64,000 nucleotides of DNA from contig JAFREQ010000009.1 of the NCBI GenBank assembly GCA_025331565.1, forward strand, positions 9,165,501 through 9,229,500, in the 5' to 3' direction. Origin of the DNA: Holacanthus passer. Its lineage: Eukaryota; Chordata; Actinopteri; Pomacanthidae. The notes under the pieces are model-generated. The model was given only the letters and a program-made list of their open reading frames with translations. It did no database searches and was not told the origin of the DNA. Shown piece by piece: positions 35,991 to 46,860 of this stretch. The position numbers and the translations under genes are program-made. How positions within the stretch are numbered: position 1 is the stretch's first letter; the number at the start of each line of letters is the position of its first letter.

Positions 35991-37785
35991 ACATCAAGCA
36001 GTCAAACTGACGACAAAACTTCCATAAGATTTCTTTCAGTTACATGACTAAAATTGAAGTAGTCAACATTAGGTGTAATTTTGGAATCTGAAAATGCTGT
36101 TTACGTGTTCATTTTCACAGTTATGTCTGTAGTCCTTGAACATCATCTGCTGCCTAACTCCATTGTTGCTCCAGTGCAAACTGACACTTCCAGAGCAGGA
36201 AAGAAATTACTGTTGTTTACAAGTGGATGACAAATTGGGCTCAGATATGCAAACTCCATCTCTGTCCCCAACAGCTGTGTCTTAAAAGTGGATTTTTTCC
36301 TCCAAATAAACAGCGGTTACAGTATCTACCTGTGAAATTATAGAGATTTGCATGAAATTAGTGTAGCTGTTGCAATTATGAATCCTGCTCATCATGTCTG
36401 ATTATAACTGCATGTAATCATCATGATACTTATGTGGCAAATCTTGAGGACAATAGCAACATTTCGGTGGAAGAAAATGTGTTTGTTACCTGTCACCCTG
36501 ACCTTCTTCACATCACTGACAGTGGTAAACATTTGGTTAAAATCGTGCCATACTACTGCTACTACTTTCTCCATGTAATTGAGGTGAATATAAAAAAAGT
36601 GTAAATAAAACATGACTGCACAAATAGAAGGCATGGATGGCTAATGGACTGAGGAAATGCAGATGATGAAAGCTATTTAATGTGCTCCCAACTCTGCAGC
36701 TCTAATGACCTATTTATAGAAGCGTAGATGTTTCGTGGTGGTCTTTAAGTGGGATGTAGTGTATCTGAGAATTGAGAAACTGAGGCGAAGTTGGACCTAA
36801 TTATGGAGATTTCACTCGCAGCCCTGTCTTTCTGAAACTCCAAACAAGATCACTGAATCCTGTGAAAATGTGATTGTGGGGTTTCTCTCTGTTATTTACT
36901 TTCTTCTTTTTTTCTCTCAGTCTGGAAAGCAAAATGCTTTCCAACGGGCTTCTGCATAAAAGGCCTTCAGGAGAATAATTCTCTAAAATCAATTTTATGC
37001 AGACATTGTGCTGGTTTCCAGCAGAGACGAGCATGTTTAGCCCAACAGAGGAAAAGCTCATGCATCAGTCATTTCAGACAGTAAATGGAAGGCAAATGTT
37101 ACTCCTAAAATGTCATTTGTGCATACCCCAAGAATGTGGTAGATCTACAGTATTTCTCTGGATCAGATATTGTAGGACGTGATGAGCAACACAGTGTAGG
37201 ATTCAACCCCATTTCACACATTTCTCTTTATCATCAGCCTGAATCTGATATCTAAGATCTGGTGTTGAACCTGGGGTGACAGATAGTTTCAGATGAGATC
37301 TTCCTGATTAAGTATCAAAATATGATAATTTAACACTCAGTCTGTCCTTATGCTGGCTTAAACTCTCTAAAACTGAAAATGATGTGCGTTCCTTGTATCT
37401 TCCTAAGGATGTAAATAAGTCAGATCTACTAGAGTTAGTGTGCCTATGGAGGCTTGAGCTGTATTTGTATGATAAACGCAACTGTAAGGTTTACTATGTC
37501 TTCACTAATTTACAACTTTAGAGAGCTATATATAGTGTCAGATTGGTGATTTTGGAGTTTAGAAAAATGGCAAATGCATGATCTTCTGAGGCAATACAAT
37601 TAATCTACTAGTAGCATATTTTATTCATATTCCATTACTCTGTTTCTATATTAGGGTACAGGCATATGAGCTTAATCCTTAATCAGATTACATCCATAGA
37701 ACACATTCTTGCTAATACTGATCTTAAAGTCTGGGCATTGATTGAAAAAGCCTTGATTACTAAAGGCAGGAAATGGTGTATTAAT

Positions 37786-37812
37786 ATAATATATATATAT
37801 ATATATATATTA
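37786..37812. repeat. (AT)n microsatellite
   Basis: A run of about 12 AT units in the npffr2 5' intron. Confidence 0.9.
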
Positions 37813-39647
37813 TAATAAAATTGTTATTACATTTGTTTGACCAGAGAGGAATCATTGTTGTGTATTTATGGTAGCTCTTGCTTTGTTTCTGTTATTTAGT
37901 GAAATAATCCTATCCCTGAAAGCACAGGTGACATTTGTCATTCCAGGGCTTTAACGGAAATCATTACTATCCAGTAATGGTCTAAAGGTTGTTTCAGAGG
38001 CTTTTTCCACCCTGACAGGAATAACATTCCGGAGAGACACTAAATGACTCTACGTTGTGGCCTTATTTGTGCTAAAATTGCAAGCTCTGGCACACGTGTC
38101 CAGATTCAGTGGTTATTCCTGTTTTTATCACAGTATTGTTCATACGCAGCGTAAGCCTGGAGGTGGAATGGGAGAAGAGCCATGTAGCTGAATATGTGGG
38201 AGAACATATAATCCCGGTATCAGCTTGACTTAATGAATGACAGATATAGCACATGGCTGATTACTACAATATGCAAATATATAGAGCTCTAGGTGACCAA
38301 GCTATGTAAGCTCATTTTTCTTTGATCACATGCAATTATTTACCTGCACAGGATGCACTCTAAAGGAACTTAGACTAATCACAACCTCATAAGTTAAACC
38401 TTACCCATATCTGCTTAACCTCATTAACAAACCATAATATCCTGCTCGTTTACAGTCACAAGACCATCAACTTTACCCAGAGCAAGACCACAGGCCTGAG
38501 AGGCTTCCTTTGTGACTCATGTTGACTCAGTCTTATAATCAAAAGATCATCTCCCTCAAGCTTCTTCATCATGTCATGATTCCCTGATGTTATCGCACTG
38601 CTTCAGTCTCACTATTAACTGGTTACAGTTTAACTACAACAGGGCTTGAAGTTAAGAGTGACCAGATATCACAGAGAGGACAAAACATACTTTTCACCTG
38701 CTAATATGAACAATCCATCACTTGCCTGCAAATTCAACTTCAGACAAACTTAAAACGTTGCCTACCTGAGCCCACCAAAAAAAAACAACAGGGAAATCGC
38801 AGAAGTTGCATGTTCACAAGCCTTCTGCAATCTTCATCCTGGTTTGATTGCACTTTATTCTTTGTTCATGTCAGAAAATAACCACTGCGATTAGTTCATA
38901 TAGCTTTCTTGTATATTTCAAAGTGACGCTGAACCTGCTCCTCAGTCAGAAAGATTCCAGCTGAGGGACAGCCTGCATGGCACATAATGGAAATGGTCAG
39001 GGAAGGTTGACATGTTTTTCTTTGAGGCACTAGAAGATGAGAATTTCAGTCTTTTTCATGTATTATTTTTCAATGCGCCCTGCACTTCACCATGCCCTCA
39101 GACTCTCCTCAGCCAGCCCTCCAGTCCTCAGTGACCAACATGCACTGTGGCTCTGACTGATTCCCCCTCTGCAGCACTAAGAGGAACATTTTCTACATTC
39201 ACTTCTGCCAAAAACCAACTTGGTGGATCAAGGCAGAGAGCAGAGAATGCACACTTTGTGCCATGATTGCGTGCAGAGCAGTGGCCAAGGTGCTTCTTTG
39301 TTCCTGATTGTTGTCCTCTGCTGGGAACTTTTGCGCATCACATCGTGCGATCAGGACGCAAAGTGGAGAAGCTGACTGCGCGCAAAACCACGCATGAGTG
39401 AGCGCTCCTGGACAAAGAGCTTTCTGTGTCTAAAGGCTGGATGGCAGAGAAACACTGAGCTGCTGACCTGTAAGCTGAAAAGCCTGGGTCTCCTAAAACA
39501 AGCGCTTAATGAGTTTTGGCTGCACTGACTCCGATTCAAACTTTCTAAACCACAAAGGAAAATTCTTCTACCTGGAGTCGCAAGTGTCGCACGTGGTGCT
39601 TCCTAAATTTGACTGTAAATAATGATCTTACCTTGGTTTATTCCCAA

Positions 39648-39713
39648 TCAAGCTGGTGACCTGCTGAGGAAAAGAAAAAGAAAAAAACGTCCACTTTCCT
39701 GTGAGTGAGACAT
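39648..39713 (-). other. Short upstream ORF in the npffr2 leader
   Basis: On the minus strand within the putative noncoding exon, an ATG at 39713-39711 opens a 21-codon frame with the stop at 39650-39648, 16 bp before the donor. The predicted peptide is Ser-, Leu- and Phe-rich and matches nothing known to me. If this exon is used, the uORF ends before the main ATG and could reduce its translation. A longer frame reading from 39968 in the same phase may lie outside the transcript. Confidence 0.35.
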
Positions 39714-39886
39714 GCGTGGATGACAGAGAGGCAACAGTGGAGCAGACTGAAGACCCCTGTCCCCCCCTGCAGCGGTGCTCGGTGCGCGCCTCCTGGATGC
39801 GCGTCCCCTGCCACAGGATGCGCTCAGCCGGCCGCTCAGAGCGCGAGTGGAGCCTCCGCAGCCGGATCGGTCCCTATTTGATGCGG

Positions 39887-39894
39887 TGACGTCG
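39887..39894. promoter_or_regulatory. CRE-like site in the npffr2 CpG island
   Basis: The sequence TGACGTCG has seven of eight bases of the palindromic cAMP response element TGACGTCA. It lies at the upstream edge of the CpG island, where a CREB/ATF site would act on the minus-strand gene. The function is inferred from the motif only. Confidence 0.35.
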
Positions 39895-40043
39895 GGAGCG
39901 AAGGGGGTTGGATGAGCAGCGATATCCCCACCCCTGATCTCCTCCAGCTGCTGTCTGAGAAATGTCAAGAGCGTGGCGTTAAAAACATTCTAATGTGATG
40001 GGGATGGTGAGGAGGGCAACTCACAGATGGTCACATGCTGAGG

Positions 40044-40079
40044 ACACACACACACACATACATACATACACATACACAT
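40044..40079. repeat. (CA)n / (CATA)n microsatellite upstream of npffr2
   Basis: ACACACACACACACA followed by CATACATACACATACACA, about 150 bp upstream of the CpG island. Confidence 0.9.
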
Positions 40080-40844
40080 TAGAGTCATGCGAAGTCTGAA
40101 GTCTTATTTGAAGCAAGTGAGAGTGGAAGCCCCAATTTAGTAGAGCTATTGAGAAAATTCATTTAGTTTCAAAATGAACCATTAATCAAGCTTGTAGCAA
40201 ATCAGTCTTTCTAATATTGGCTACTGACAGTAATCCCCTGTATCACTTATTTGAAACATCAATATAGAATACAGCCCACAGCAAGTGAAAAAATATCTTG
40301 ATTTTTAATTACATTTTGTTGTCTATGCATTTATAGCTTCCAGTGTTTCAAACTTTTAAAACTGAATTAATAAATATGACCTTGATTTATTAAATTTTCA
40401 ATAAGCATTGGCATGATGCCCGAAAGGCAGAGAGTTTGAATTGTTGAGCAGATTTATACCTGTGTCAGGTTGAGAACAAAGCTTTGATAGCTGCTGTAGC
40501 TGTCATTGTGTTTACTGCTCCTTAAACCACATCACAGAGGGAGTAAAACTGATAGGAATCTGAACAGAGGTGTGGACAGGGGTTGTGAGGTTGTACACAG
40601 GAATCCAATGATGAATGACTGCAGGCAGTGCACTTTGCTTAAAGTTACCTTGCGGGTGAGCTAGATCTCACTGAGAGATTATTTTACTAAATCCAACTGT
40701 GTCTACCCAGCCTATCCAATATATTAACTGGGGTTAATTTAAAAAAAAAAAAAAAAAGATATTATAGGTAAAAGTACATTGACGTAGTCTGTGACGTAGC
40801 CTAGATTGTGAAGTAGTTCTGCAGCTGACAGTTATCATTGGTCA
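40080..40844. other. Upstream flank of npffr2 with a poly-A tract
   Basis: A-run at 40741-40757. No gene or conserved motif that I recognise. Confidence 0.6.
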
Positions 40845-40849
40845 TTATT

Positions 40850-40930
40850 GGAGCATCCTGGTGGTTCAAGGGTTTAAGATGCTGACTACACAATCACTGT
40901 ACCACTGGCTCGAGTTCCTGTACAGTAGAG
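40850..40930 (+). repeat. tRNA-like SINE head
   Basis: GCATCCTGGTGGTTCAAGGG, then GTTTAAGATGCTGACTACACAATC, and CACTGGCTCGAGTTCC. The spacing and words (TGGTGGYTCA near the A box, GGCTCGAGTTCC near the B box) match the tRNA-derived head of common fish SINEs. The B box departs from GGTTCGANTCC, and it does not fold into a normal tRNA by eye. Confidence 0.5.
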
Positions 40931-41034
40931 GGAGGCTCTACTGCATGCTAGAAAACAAATGCCTCAAAAAATTTTCATCAGTTAAAGTGGCAAGATTTAT
41001 TTCTTGTTGATGTGCGTAGTGCAAGACATTTATA

Positions 41035-41200
41035 ATGGTATAAAATAGAAGAACGCAGTGAATCCTCACATATGAAAAGGTGGAACAGGCCATGTTTGAC
41101 TTTTTCTTGTTAAATGACTTGTTTTAATTCTACTTTAATCTGTTGATTTTTGTTTTCTCCATTAATAATATTGGTCCATAAAATGTGATCACCAGTGAAA
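41035..41200 (-). repeat. Left arm of a long inverted repeat (AT-rich teleost repeat)
   Basis: TATAAAATAGAAGAACGCAGTGAATCCTCACATATGAAAAGGTGGAACAGG and onward to TTGGTCCATAAAATG matches the complement of 43119-43257 over about 145 bp with scattered changes. It belongs to the same family as 35290-35640. Confidence 0.75.
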
Positions 41201-41819
41201 ACCCCAATTGAGATATTTCAGCTTAGACCAAAGTGGTGGACCAGCTGACACAACATTGAGGTCAGGTTTTACCAACTAAAAGTTTTAAGGTTAGGGTTAA
41301 GTTGGCTGCAAGTGGTTTTGTGATAAGAAAACTTGCTTTAAACGAAAACCTCGAATTAGGAAGCTCATTCATTCAGCTGAGAATTGAATCGTGGCCATTA
41401 GTGTTTGCTTTTCCCTTTCTATGAGCTATTTCTATCTTTTTATTTCATTTTCCATTAGAAGCCATGCCTGAGCACCGAGGTCCAAGCCTTGAATTTTTCT
41501 GGCCACTGTAGCTGTGAATTGGCAGATTGCATAACAGAACAGAGTTTTGATGCTTCAGATTACCTTGGCTGCACCCAACATGAACACTGCTGTTGGGCTG
41601 ACACTACATCAATGCTGTTTCCATGAGTCCCACCCAGCTGAAGTTTTTGCAATTTTCGCTGAGTGATGTGTAAACAAATTCTGGTGAACTCAAGTAAAGC
41701 AAAGACACAAATTGCAGGAACATGAACAGTGTTCAGTTCTCATCTTGCCAGCAGCATGCCTGGAGTAAGTCTGCTCATTACAAGTAGCATCACCAAGAAA
41801 CTGAAAAGTATTTTAAAAA

Positions 41820-42120
41820 AAGGAAAGAAACTGTACCTTCTTACTATGATAGATGGAAAGAATAGACTTATAGAAGAGACAGAAACCTAGTCCTTCATGG
41901 AGGAAGAAGATTTGACTCGTCAGGTGATGCTCCTCAATATGTGAGTATTTTAGAGGAGATGAGGGATTTTTCTAGGAAAACATGCTGGTAGCAATGTGTT
42001 TAAACTTGGCCTGAAGGAGTTACTGGTGGTGAAAGTGGATGTGGACCCTTCAACAAGTTGGCACATACACTTAGTGAATGCTTATATACAGCAGAGGAAC
42101 ATGGGATTATATAACAGATT
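41820..42120 (+). pseudogene. Possible transposase-like remnant
   Basis: Reading near 41825-41945 gives SYYDRWKE-like residues, then LVLHGGRRFDSSGDAPQY. This resembles the (G-x-GR-x-DSPG-x-SAKY) segment of a fish transposase-derived protein family. Stops and frameshifts interrupt it. The match is short and from memory; it could be chance. Confidence 0.25.
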
Positions 42121-42479
42121 TCTCATTTTAAAGTGTGGATAAATGTATTCATCTGTCAAATTTTCAATGCAGTGCAATTCATTATGGAAATGCTTTCCAT
42201 GTGGTGTAGCTACAGCATATACATCTTCCATTTTTTCTCTCCCCTCTGCTATCTCTCAGCTTTATCTTACTCTGCAAACATAGGCTTCAATTTTCTTCTC
42301 CATCTCTGCCATCACTCAGCTTTGCTCTGATTAAGGAGCTTTGGCTGCAGAAGTCAGTCAGTGTCATAAATCACTTGCTAAATAGTTTTTTGGACCCTTG
42401 CATAACTTGGTTTAATACTTTGTATTACCCGTCAGATCTTTCTATTTCTTTCAGCTAAATTAATTATTAAGTATGGCTG

Positions 42480-42700
42480 CAAGTACTTTCGTTACCACAA
42501 ATCTATAATTTTCATTAAATTTTCATGTCTTATTGAGTGAATGTTTAGACATAATGGCAGGAAACAAACACAAGTTCTCAGAGCTCAAAAGGAATGTTTC
42601 AAATCGCTGTCAATTATTTTCACATTTGGGAAGCTGAAACCAACATTTCTTTTAACTTAAATGACAAACAATTAATGATTCTTATCATGGCCAGTAATTA
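42480..42700 (-). repeat. Diverged copy of the AT-rich teleost repeat
   Basis: TTTCACATTTGGGAAGCTGAAACCAACATTTC together with CAAATCGCTGTCAATTATT corresponds to the central part of the family. The ends are not sharp. Confidence 0.4.
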
Positions 42701-43019
42701 ATTCAGTTATTATTTGTATGTTCTGCTGATGTGAAGGTGGACAACTGTCTTCCCTCTGAGCTTCACAAATCATCTTTAGAGTTTTTGGTGTTTGGGTTAA
42801 AACTTTTGATTTTTCTTTTTTTTCAGTTATTTGTGTAACTGTATTATAATAAAAGAAAGAAAAAAAAAAAAGAAGAAATGTACCAAATATATACAACAGT
42901 TTGGCAGCCCTAAGTAGCAATTTAAATGACTTTTTGAAGAGTTTTTAATATTTGTTTATTGTGCATTATGTTGATTAAATATCTTATCTATCACATTGAA
43001 AGAACAGGTGTAACTTGCT

Positions 43020-43262
43020 GAATTTGGTAGCAAGTTATCTTTGGGTTCAGACAAAACAAGCCACTTTAAGCCAAAATCTTGGCTATGGAAAATGGTTGAG
43101 TTCACTTTTTCCTGGCATTTTATGGACCAACATTATTAATGGAGAGAAAAATCATTAACAGATTGAATTATAATTAGAATAAGTCATTTAACAAGAAAAG
43201 CTGAAACATCGCCTGTTCCACCTTCTCATATGTCAGGATTCACTGTGTTCCTCTATTTTATA
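43020..43262 (+). repeat. Right arm of a long inverted repeat (AT-rich teleost repeat)
   Basis: The complement of 41035-41200. It includes TTTTATGGACCAACATTATTAATGGAGAG, then GTCATTTAACAAGAAAAGC and CTGTTCCACCTTCTCATATG. Inside the arm, TATCTTTGGGTTCAGACAAAACAAGCC is the family core. Confidence 0.75.
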
Positions 43263-43812
43263 CACAACTATTTTAGAACACAACTCCTGAAATTGACACA
43301 ATCTGCTGAATGTTTTACTAGAGAAGAAGGATCATTCGGTTTCAGTTGTCAGAATTTCACACTCAACACTCAGTGCACTTGTATTTGTACAGAACAGAGC
43401 TTCTTACCTCACAAATTGTCTTTGGCTGAGTAGAGACACAGGCTTGCAGAGAGCACTTTAACCAGAAAACAGACATGTTTCCTTTTGGCCTGCCATCAAG
43501 TCGTTTAAAGAATTATCTGATCTGCTGCCAGTTACATTTATTATTTTGGCTGGTGAAGTAACAGTCAGTCCTGACTGAAAATGAGAAGCTACTACCAGAC
43601 AGTTTTTACAGTCCACAAATTAAAAAAAGAGAGGAGAGATGAAAGATTCAATTGAGTGTCTGAACTTAGAGTCACTCCCACCAGTGAGCCCAAATCATTT
43701 TTCACACAGTCAGCACTCTCCTTTGGCTCGTGATGAGGCCAACTGACATAATTTTTTTTTTCTTCTTGTCCTATTGTCGTCTTTAGGAGAACAACTTTTG
43801 CCCATAGCAGTT
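43263..43812. other. Intergenic DNA, nothing recognised
   Basis: No feature supported. Confidence 0.6.
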
Positions 43813-44070
43813 TCTGTCACAATTGTGCAAGCAGGGTAGTGGGAACGCAAGGGATTGGACCCAAATGCAGACAACAGAGGCAGGACTGCAGCAGTTCAAT
43901 GACCTATTGCTGGGATGGTGAGGCAAAGGTCAAAACCAGAGAAGGCAGTCCAACAGGCAAACAAATCTGACACAAAGCAGGCTAGAATTAGCAGTCCCTA
44001 AAAGAAACAGGCACGGTCCAAGAACAAAGCAAAGACGCTTTGACACTACAAAACAGGCGAGAAAGCTTGA
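43813..44070 (-). repeat. LTR-like retroelement end (GGACCCAAA family), copy 1
   Basis: CTGTCACAATTG, then GGGATTGGACCCAAATGCAGACAACAGAGGCAGGACTGCAG and AACAGGC-rich DNA. 'GGACCCAAATGCAGAC...GGCAGG' is a frequent teleost interspersed motif. It is the complement of the ends at 51540 and 60062. Confidence 0.45.
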
Positions 44071-46480
44071 CAGATTCTACATAGATGAAAGCTAACGATG
44101 TACGGGTGAAGCTAACCAGCCATTATTAATCAGTTTCAGCCAGATCTTATAGTAGATGTCTGGTATCATTTGCTTTATAACATTTCAAAAGAGAGGCAGG
44201 AACAGCATCCGGAACTACAGAGAAATCTGTACTACAGTCTGCATCAGGGATCTGAAAGTGTTGAGTAGACTCAGCTTGGTTATATATAAAGTGTATTTAC
44301 CAGGATAATAGGGATTTTGTCAGCATCACAGTTTCATAACAAAAACTTGAAGGACGTAATAACCCACAAATGGTGTAACAGGGCTTTAGTCCATTCATAT
44401 CTTCTCTGAATGACTTTGCTGATGTTGACTGAAGAAAACTGTAATGGACTCTTGAGACTCAAGTGCAGATGGAGGTCTATGTCTCGCCTCTATTAGCTTT
44501 CAGCTTCACCTGAAAAGAGTTTGAAAACTAATTCCAGTGTCACAGTGACCCTCAGGGAGCAGGACAAAACAAGTTATTAGATGTGTTCTCTGAACTGTAA
44601 AGGGTAAAAGCCTCTCAAAACACCTTCATCCGAAGGAGGCAAGTAGAGTACAAAGCTCTGGTTTTGTTTGTTTAAAACACAATGTATTCACATTCATGTG
44701 TTTTATGCTGTTTGAAATAATGAAGTGATGCCTTAGAGAAAAGGTTGAGCTTTAAAATTTCCTCCATGGATTTGAATACTAATTTGAGTGTAAGCGAGGT
44801 GGCTGCACACACGTTTATTTATTCTCCTGCTCCTTTTGTCTCATCTTTAAAAGACGAGGTAAATCATAATGGAGGACTCAGCTCTTCAGAGTGCAAGAGA
44901 AAAAAAAGACATGTAGCTAGATTTAGGTTTGGCTGAGCTCCAACTTCACGCTTGGCTTCTTCTTCATTTACAGAATTCATTGATTCATTTTCTCTACCGT
45001 CTTAATGTCATCCTTAAACTTGCATATTTATTCACCGTCCTATAACTGCATTCTTTTATGCTCTATTACCTTTTTTTCATACTTGTGCTATTCTCTTCCT
45101 ATTTGCTTTTTTTCCCCACTTTACACCTTATTTGTTTTCTGAAAGATTTTAGTACAGGCAGGTCAGACTTTGCAGTGATGGTCCAGTGCTGGTATTCAGG
45201 AATCCCGCCAAGTGACTGTGTCAGTAAAAAGTAATAAGTTATCATTAAATGCAGATCCACCAGAGTGGCATTTTTTGACCAGAGAGAGAGAAAGATTGGT
45301 TTTGTTTTCTTTGCACCAAGGGGATGAAGTTGACCTGAATTCATTTGAAGGTCGTGGGCTGCTGAAGGGAAAGACATGGGACAGGCTACTAGGCTTCCAT
45401 CAAAGAGCGAAAACACAGACAAACACAAAGACACTCACTTCTGTAGAAGAAGTCTGCCCTGCACCTAATTTTCACGTTGTTTGATTGAAACCCACTAAAA
45501 AAACAAGTCCACACTGACAGATCCAGCGGGGTAATGTTCCGCTAGTAACGGTGCTAATGGGTAACTGTGGCACCTTGTAGAAAATAGTTGTTTACGCCTA
45601 GTAATGGAACAATATGTTGTACAATTTGAAATAAAGAATGGCATATTAGAGAAATAACGATCCAGCAAGGTGTTTAAAACTCTCTTTATTGTGTTTGTTC
45701 GAATACAATAGTTTAACTTGTTATATGAAAAATCAGTGCTTCAAAAGGAGTATTGCGACTCTCTTTACCAGAAAAGCCGCAGCATTGGTCTTTTGTTCAA
45801 ACAACCTTTGTCTATTCTTCTGACAAGCATTCTGCAGAAGTAGCAGACATTTAAACACCAAACTCATAGGAAAGACAGCTTGAAAGTGTCCCCCTATTTA
45901 AACAATTATTGATTCTCACCCCTCGGTATGACGGCCATCTTTTCACCCAGACTAAGAGTGTGGCCATACAGATACAACATGTAATACAAGCTCATTATTT
46001 TCGAGTACGTGCCAGCTTTTTGTGGATTGTGTCACAGATTGTCAACACACAAAGGAAACGGCTCACGTCCGGTCTCCTGCCTGCAGTCAACATTGCTTTC
46101 TTGTTACAATGATATTTCCTTTAATGTGACCAATCAGTTTCTGAAGGTACTGAGAGACAAAATGCCTATTTTTCAACAAAAACAATCTCCCCACCCAGTC
46201 AATGTAGTAGCTGTTCCAGAGCTTTTGATCATATGAGATGATCTTCATCAGTAGATAGACTTTGCCTTGTTATCATGGAAATATAGATGTTTATTATAGA
46301 TGTCAAATTTCAATTTTATTCAAAGCATTTTAAAGACTTCTCATCCGTGTACACTTCTGGAGCTTTTGATCATCAACTTCATCTTTTTATTTGTTAGGAA
46401 TACTGGCATTTGTGGCATTTTTTTTTTTCTCACCTGCACACCATTACTTCTTACCACAGAAATATGCTGTGCTGCTGCCC
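44071..46480. other. Intergenic DNA, nothing recognised
   Basis: Frames such as 45099-45434 and 45212-45484 overlap on opposite strands and show no domain. No gene supported. Confidence 0.55.
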
Positions 46481-46481
46481 T

Positions 46482-46502
46482 CCAGCTGTCCGAGGTGCAG
46501 CA
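46482..46502 (-). promoter_or_regulatory. RE1/NRSE-like motif (REST binding candidate)
   Basis: On the minus strand it contains GCACC, two bases, GGACAGC: the core of the 21-bp repressor element 1 bound by REST. About 15 of 21 positions match the textbook consensus, with mismatches mainly in the flanks. It lies about 6.6 kb upstream of the npffr2 island. npffr2 is a neuronal gene, so repression outside neurons is conceivable. By-eye match only. Confidence 0.4.
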
Positions 46503-46699
46503 TGTGGCTCAGAGACTGTGCGATAAGAGACTTTAGACGTTTGCTCTTGCCCCCAAAATCTTATTTCGGTGAGCAGTCTGCCATCACAGGTCCCTCAGGT
46601 CACAAGGTCCCTCTGAACCGGATTATAGACGCTTCACTTTGGTCTTCAGCACTTTTAATGCCTTTGCGCTTTCATCTTTGTAGATTCTTTTAAACTACT

Positions 46700-46860
46700 T
46701 TTTATCTTTTCATCCTTTTAGTCTCTTTGTTTTTGCCTTTTAAATTTTGTGTTTTCAAATGTGTTCCACCGTGTATGGTATTTAATGACAAATGTGCCTT
46801 ATGTAAAGCAATTACCCTTGTGTTTAAAAAGTGCCAAAGAAATGAACTTGCCTTGCTTTT
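46700..46860 (+). repeat. LINE 3' tail
   Basis: A TTTTTGCCTTTTAAATTTTG stretch, then GTAAAGCAATTACCC and GTGCCAAAGAAATGAACTTGCCTTGC. It resembles the GTAAAGCACTTTG...AAATAAACTTGCCTTGCC ending of teleost LINEs. Confidence 0.45.

Larger units (their letters stand above)
33859..39631 (-). other. npffr2 5' UTR intron (5.8 kb, inferred)
   Basis: Inferred from the acceptor at 33860-33859 and the donor at 39631-39630. It holds a LINE tail (34585-34696), an inverted pair of interspersed repeats (35290-35990) and an AT microsatellite (37786-37812). No exon was recognised. Further small noncoding exons cannot be excluded. Confidence 0.6.
39632..39900 (-). promoter_or_regulatory. npffr2: CpG-rich probable promoter and 5' noncoding exon of npffr2
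   Basis: This is the clearest GC- and CpG-rich island in the window, with many CG dinucleotides between 39690 and 39900. On the minus strand it ends in a consensus donor, ACCAAG|GTAAGA (exon end 39632, intron from 39631). That fits the acceptor seven bases before the npffr2 start codon, with a 5.8-kb intron between them. No TATA box is obvious, as expected of a CpG-island promoter. The transcription start cannot be placed; about 39.88-39.9 kb is a guess from base composition. Confidence 0.6.

Noticed and set aside
39701..39889. Plus-strand 62-codon frame in the CpG island
   Set aside because: Open only because of GC richness. No motif, and it lies antisense to the inferred npffr2 first exon.
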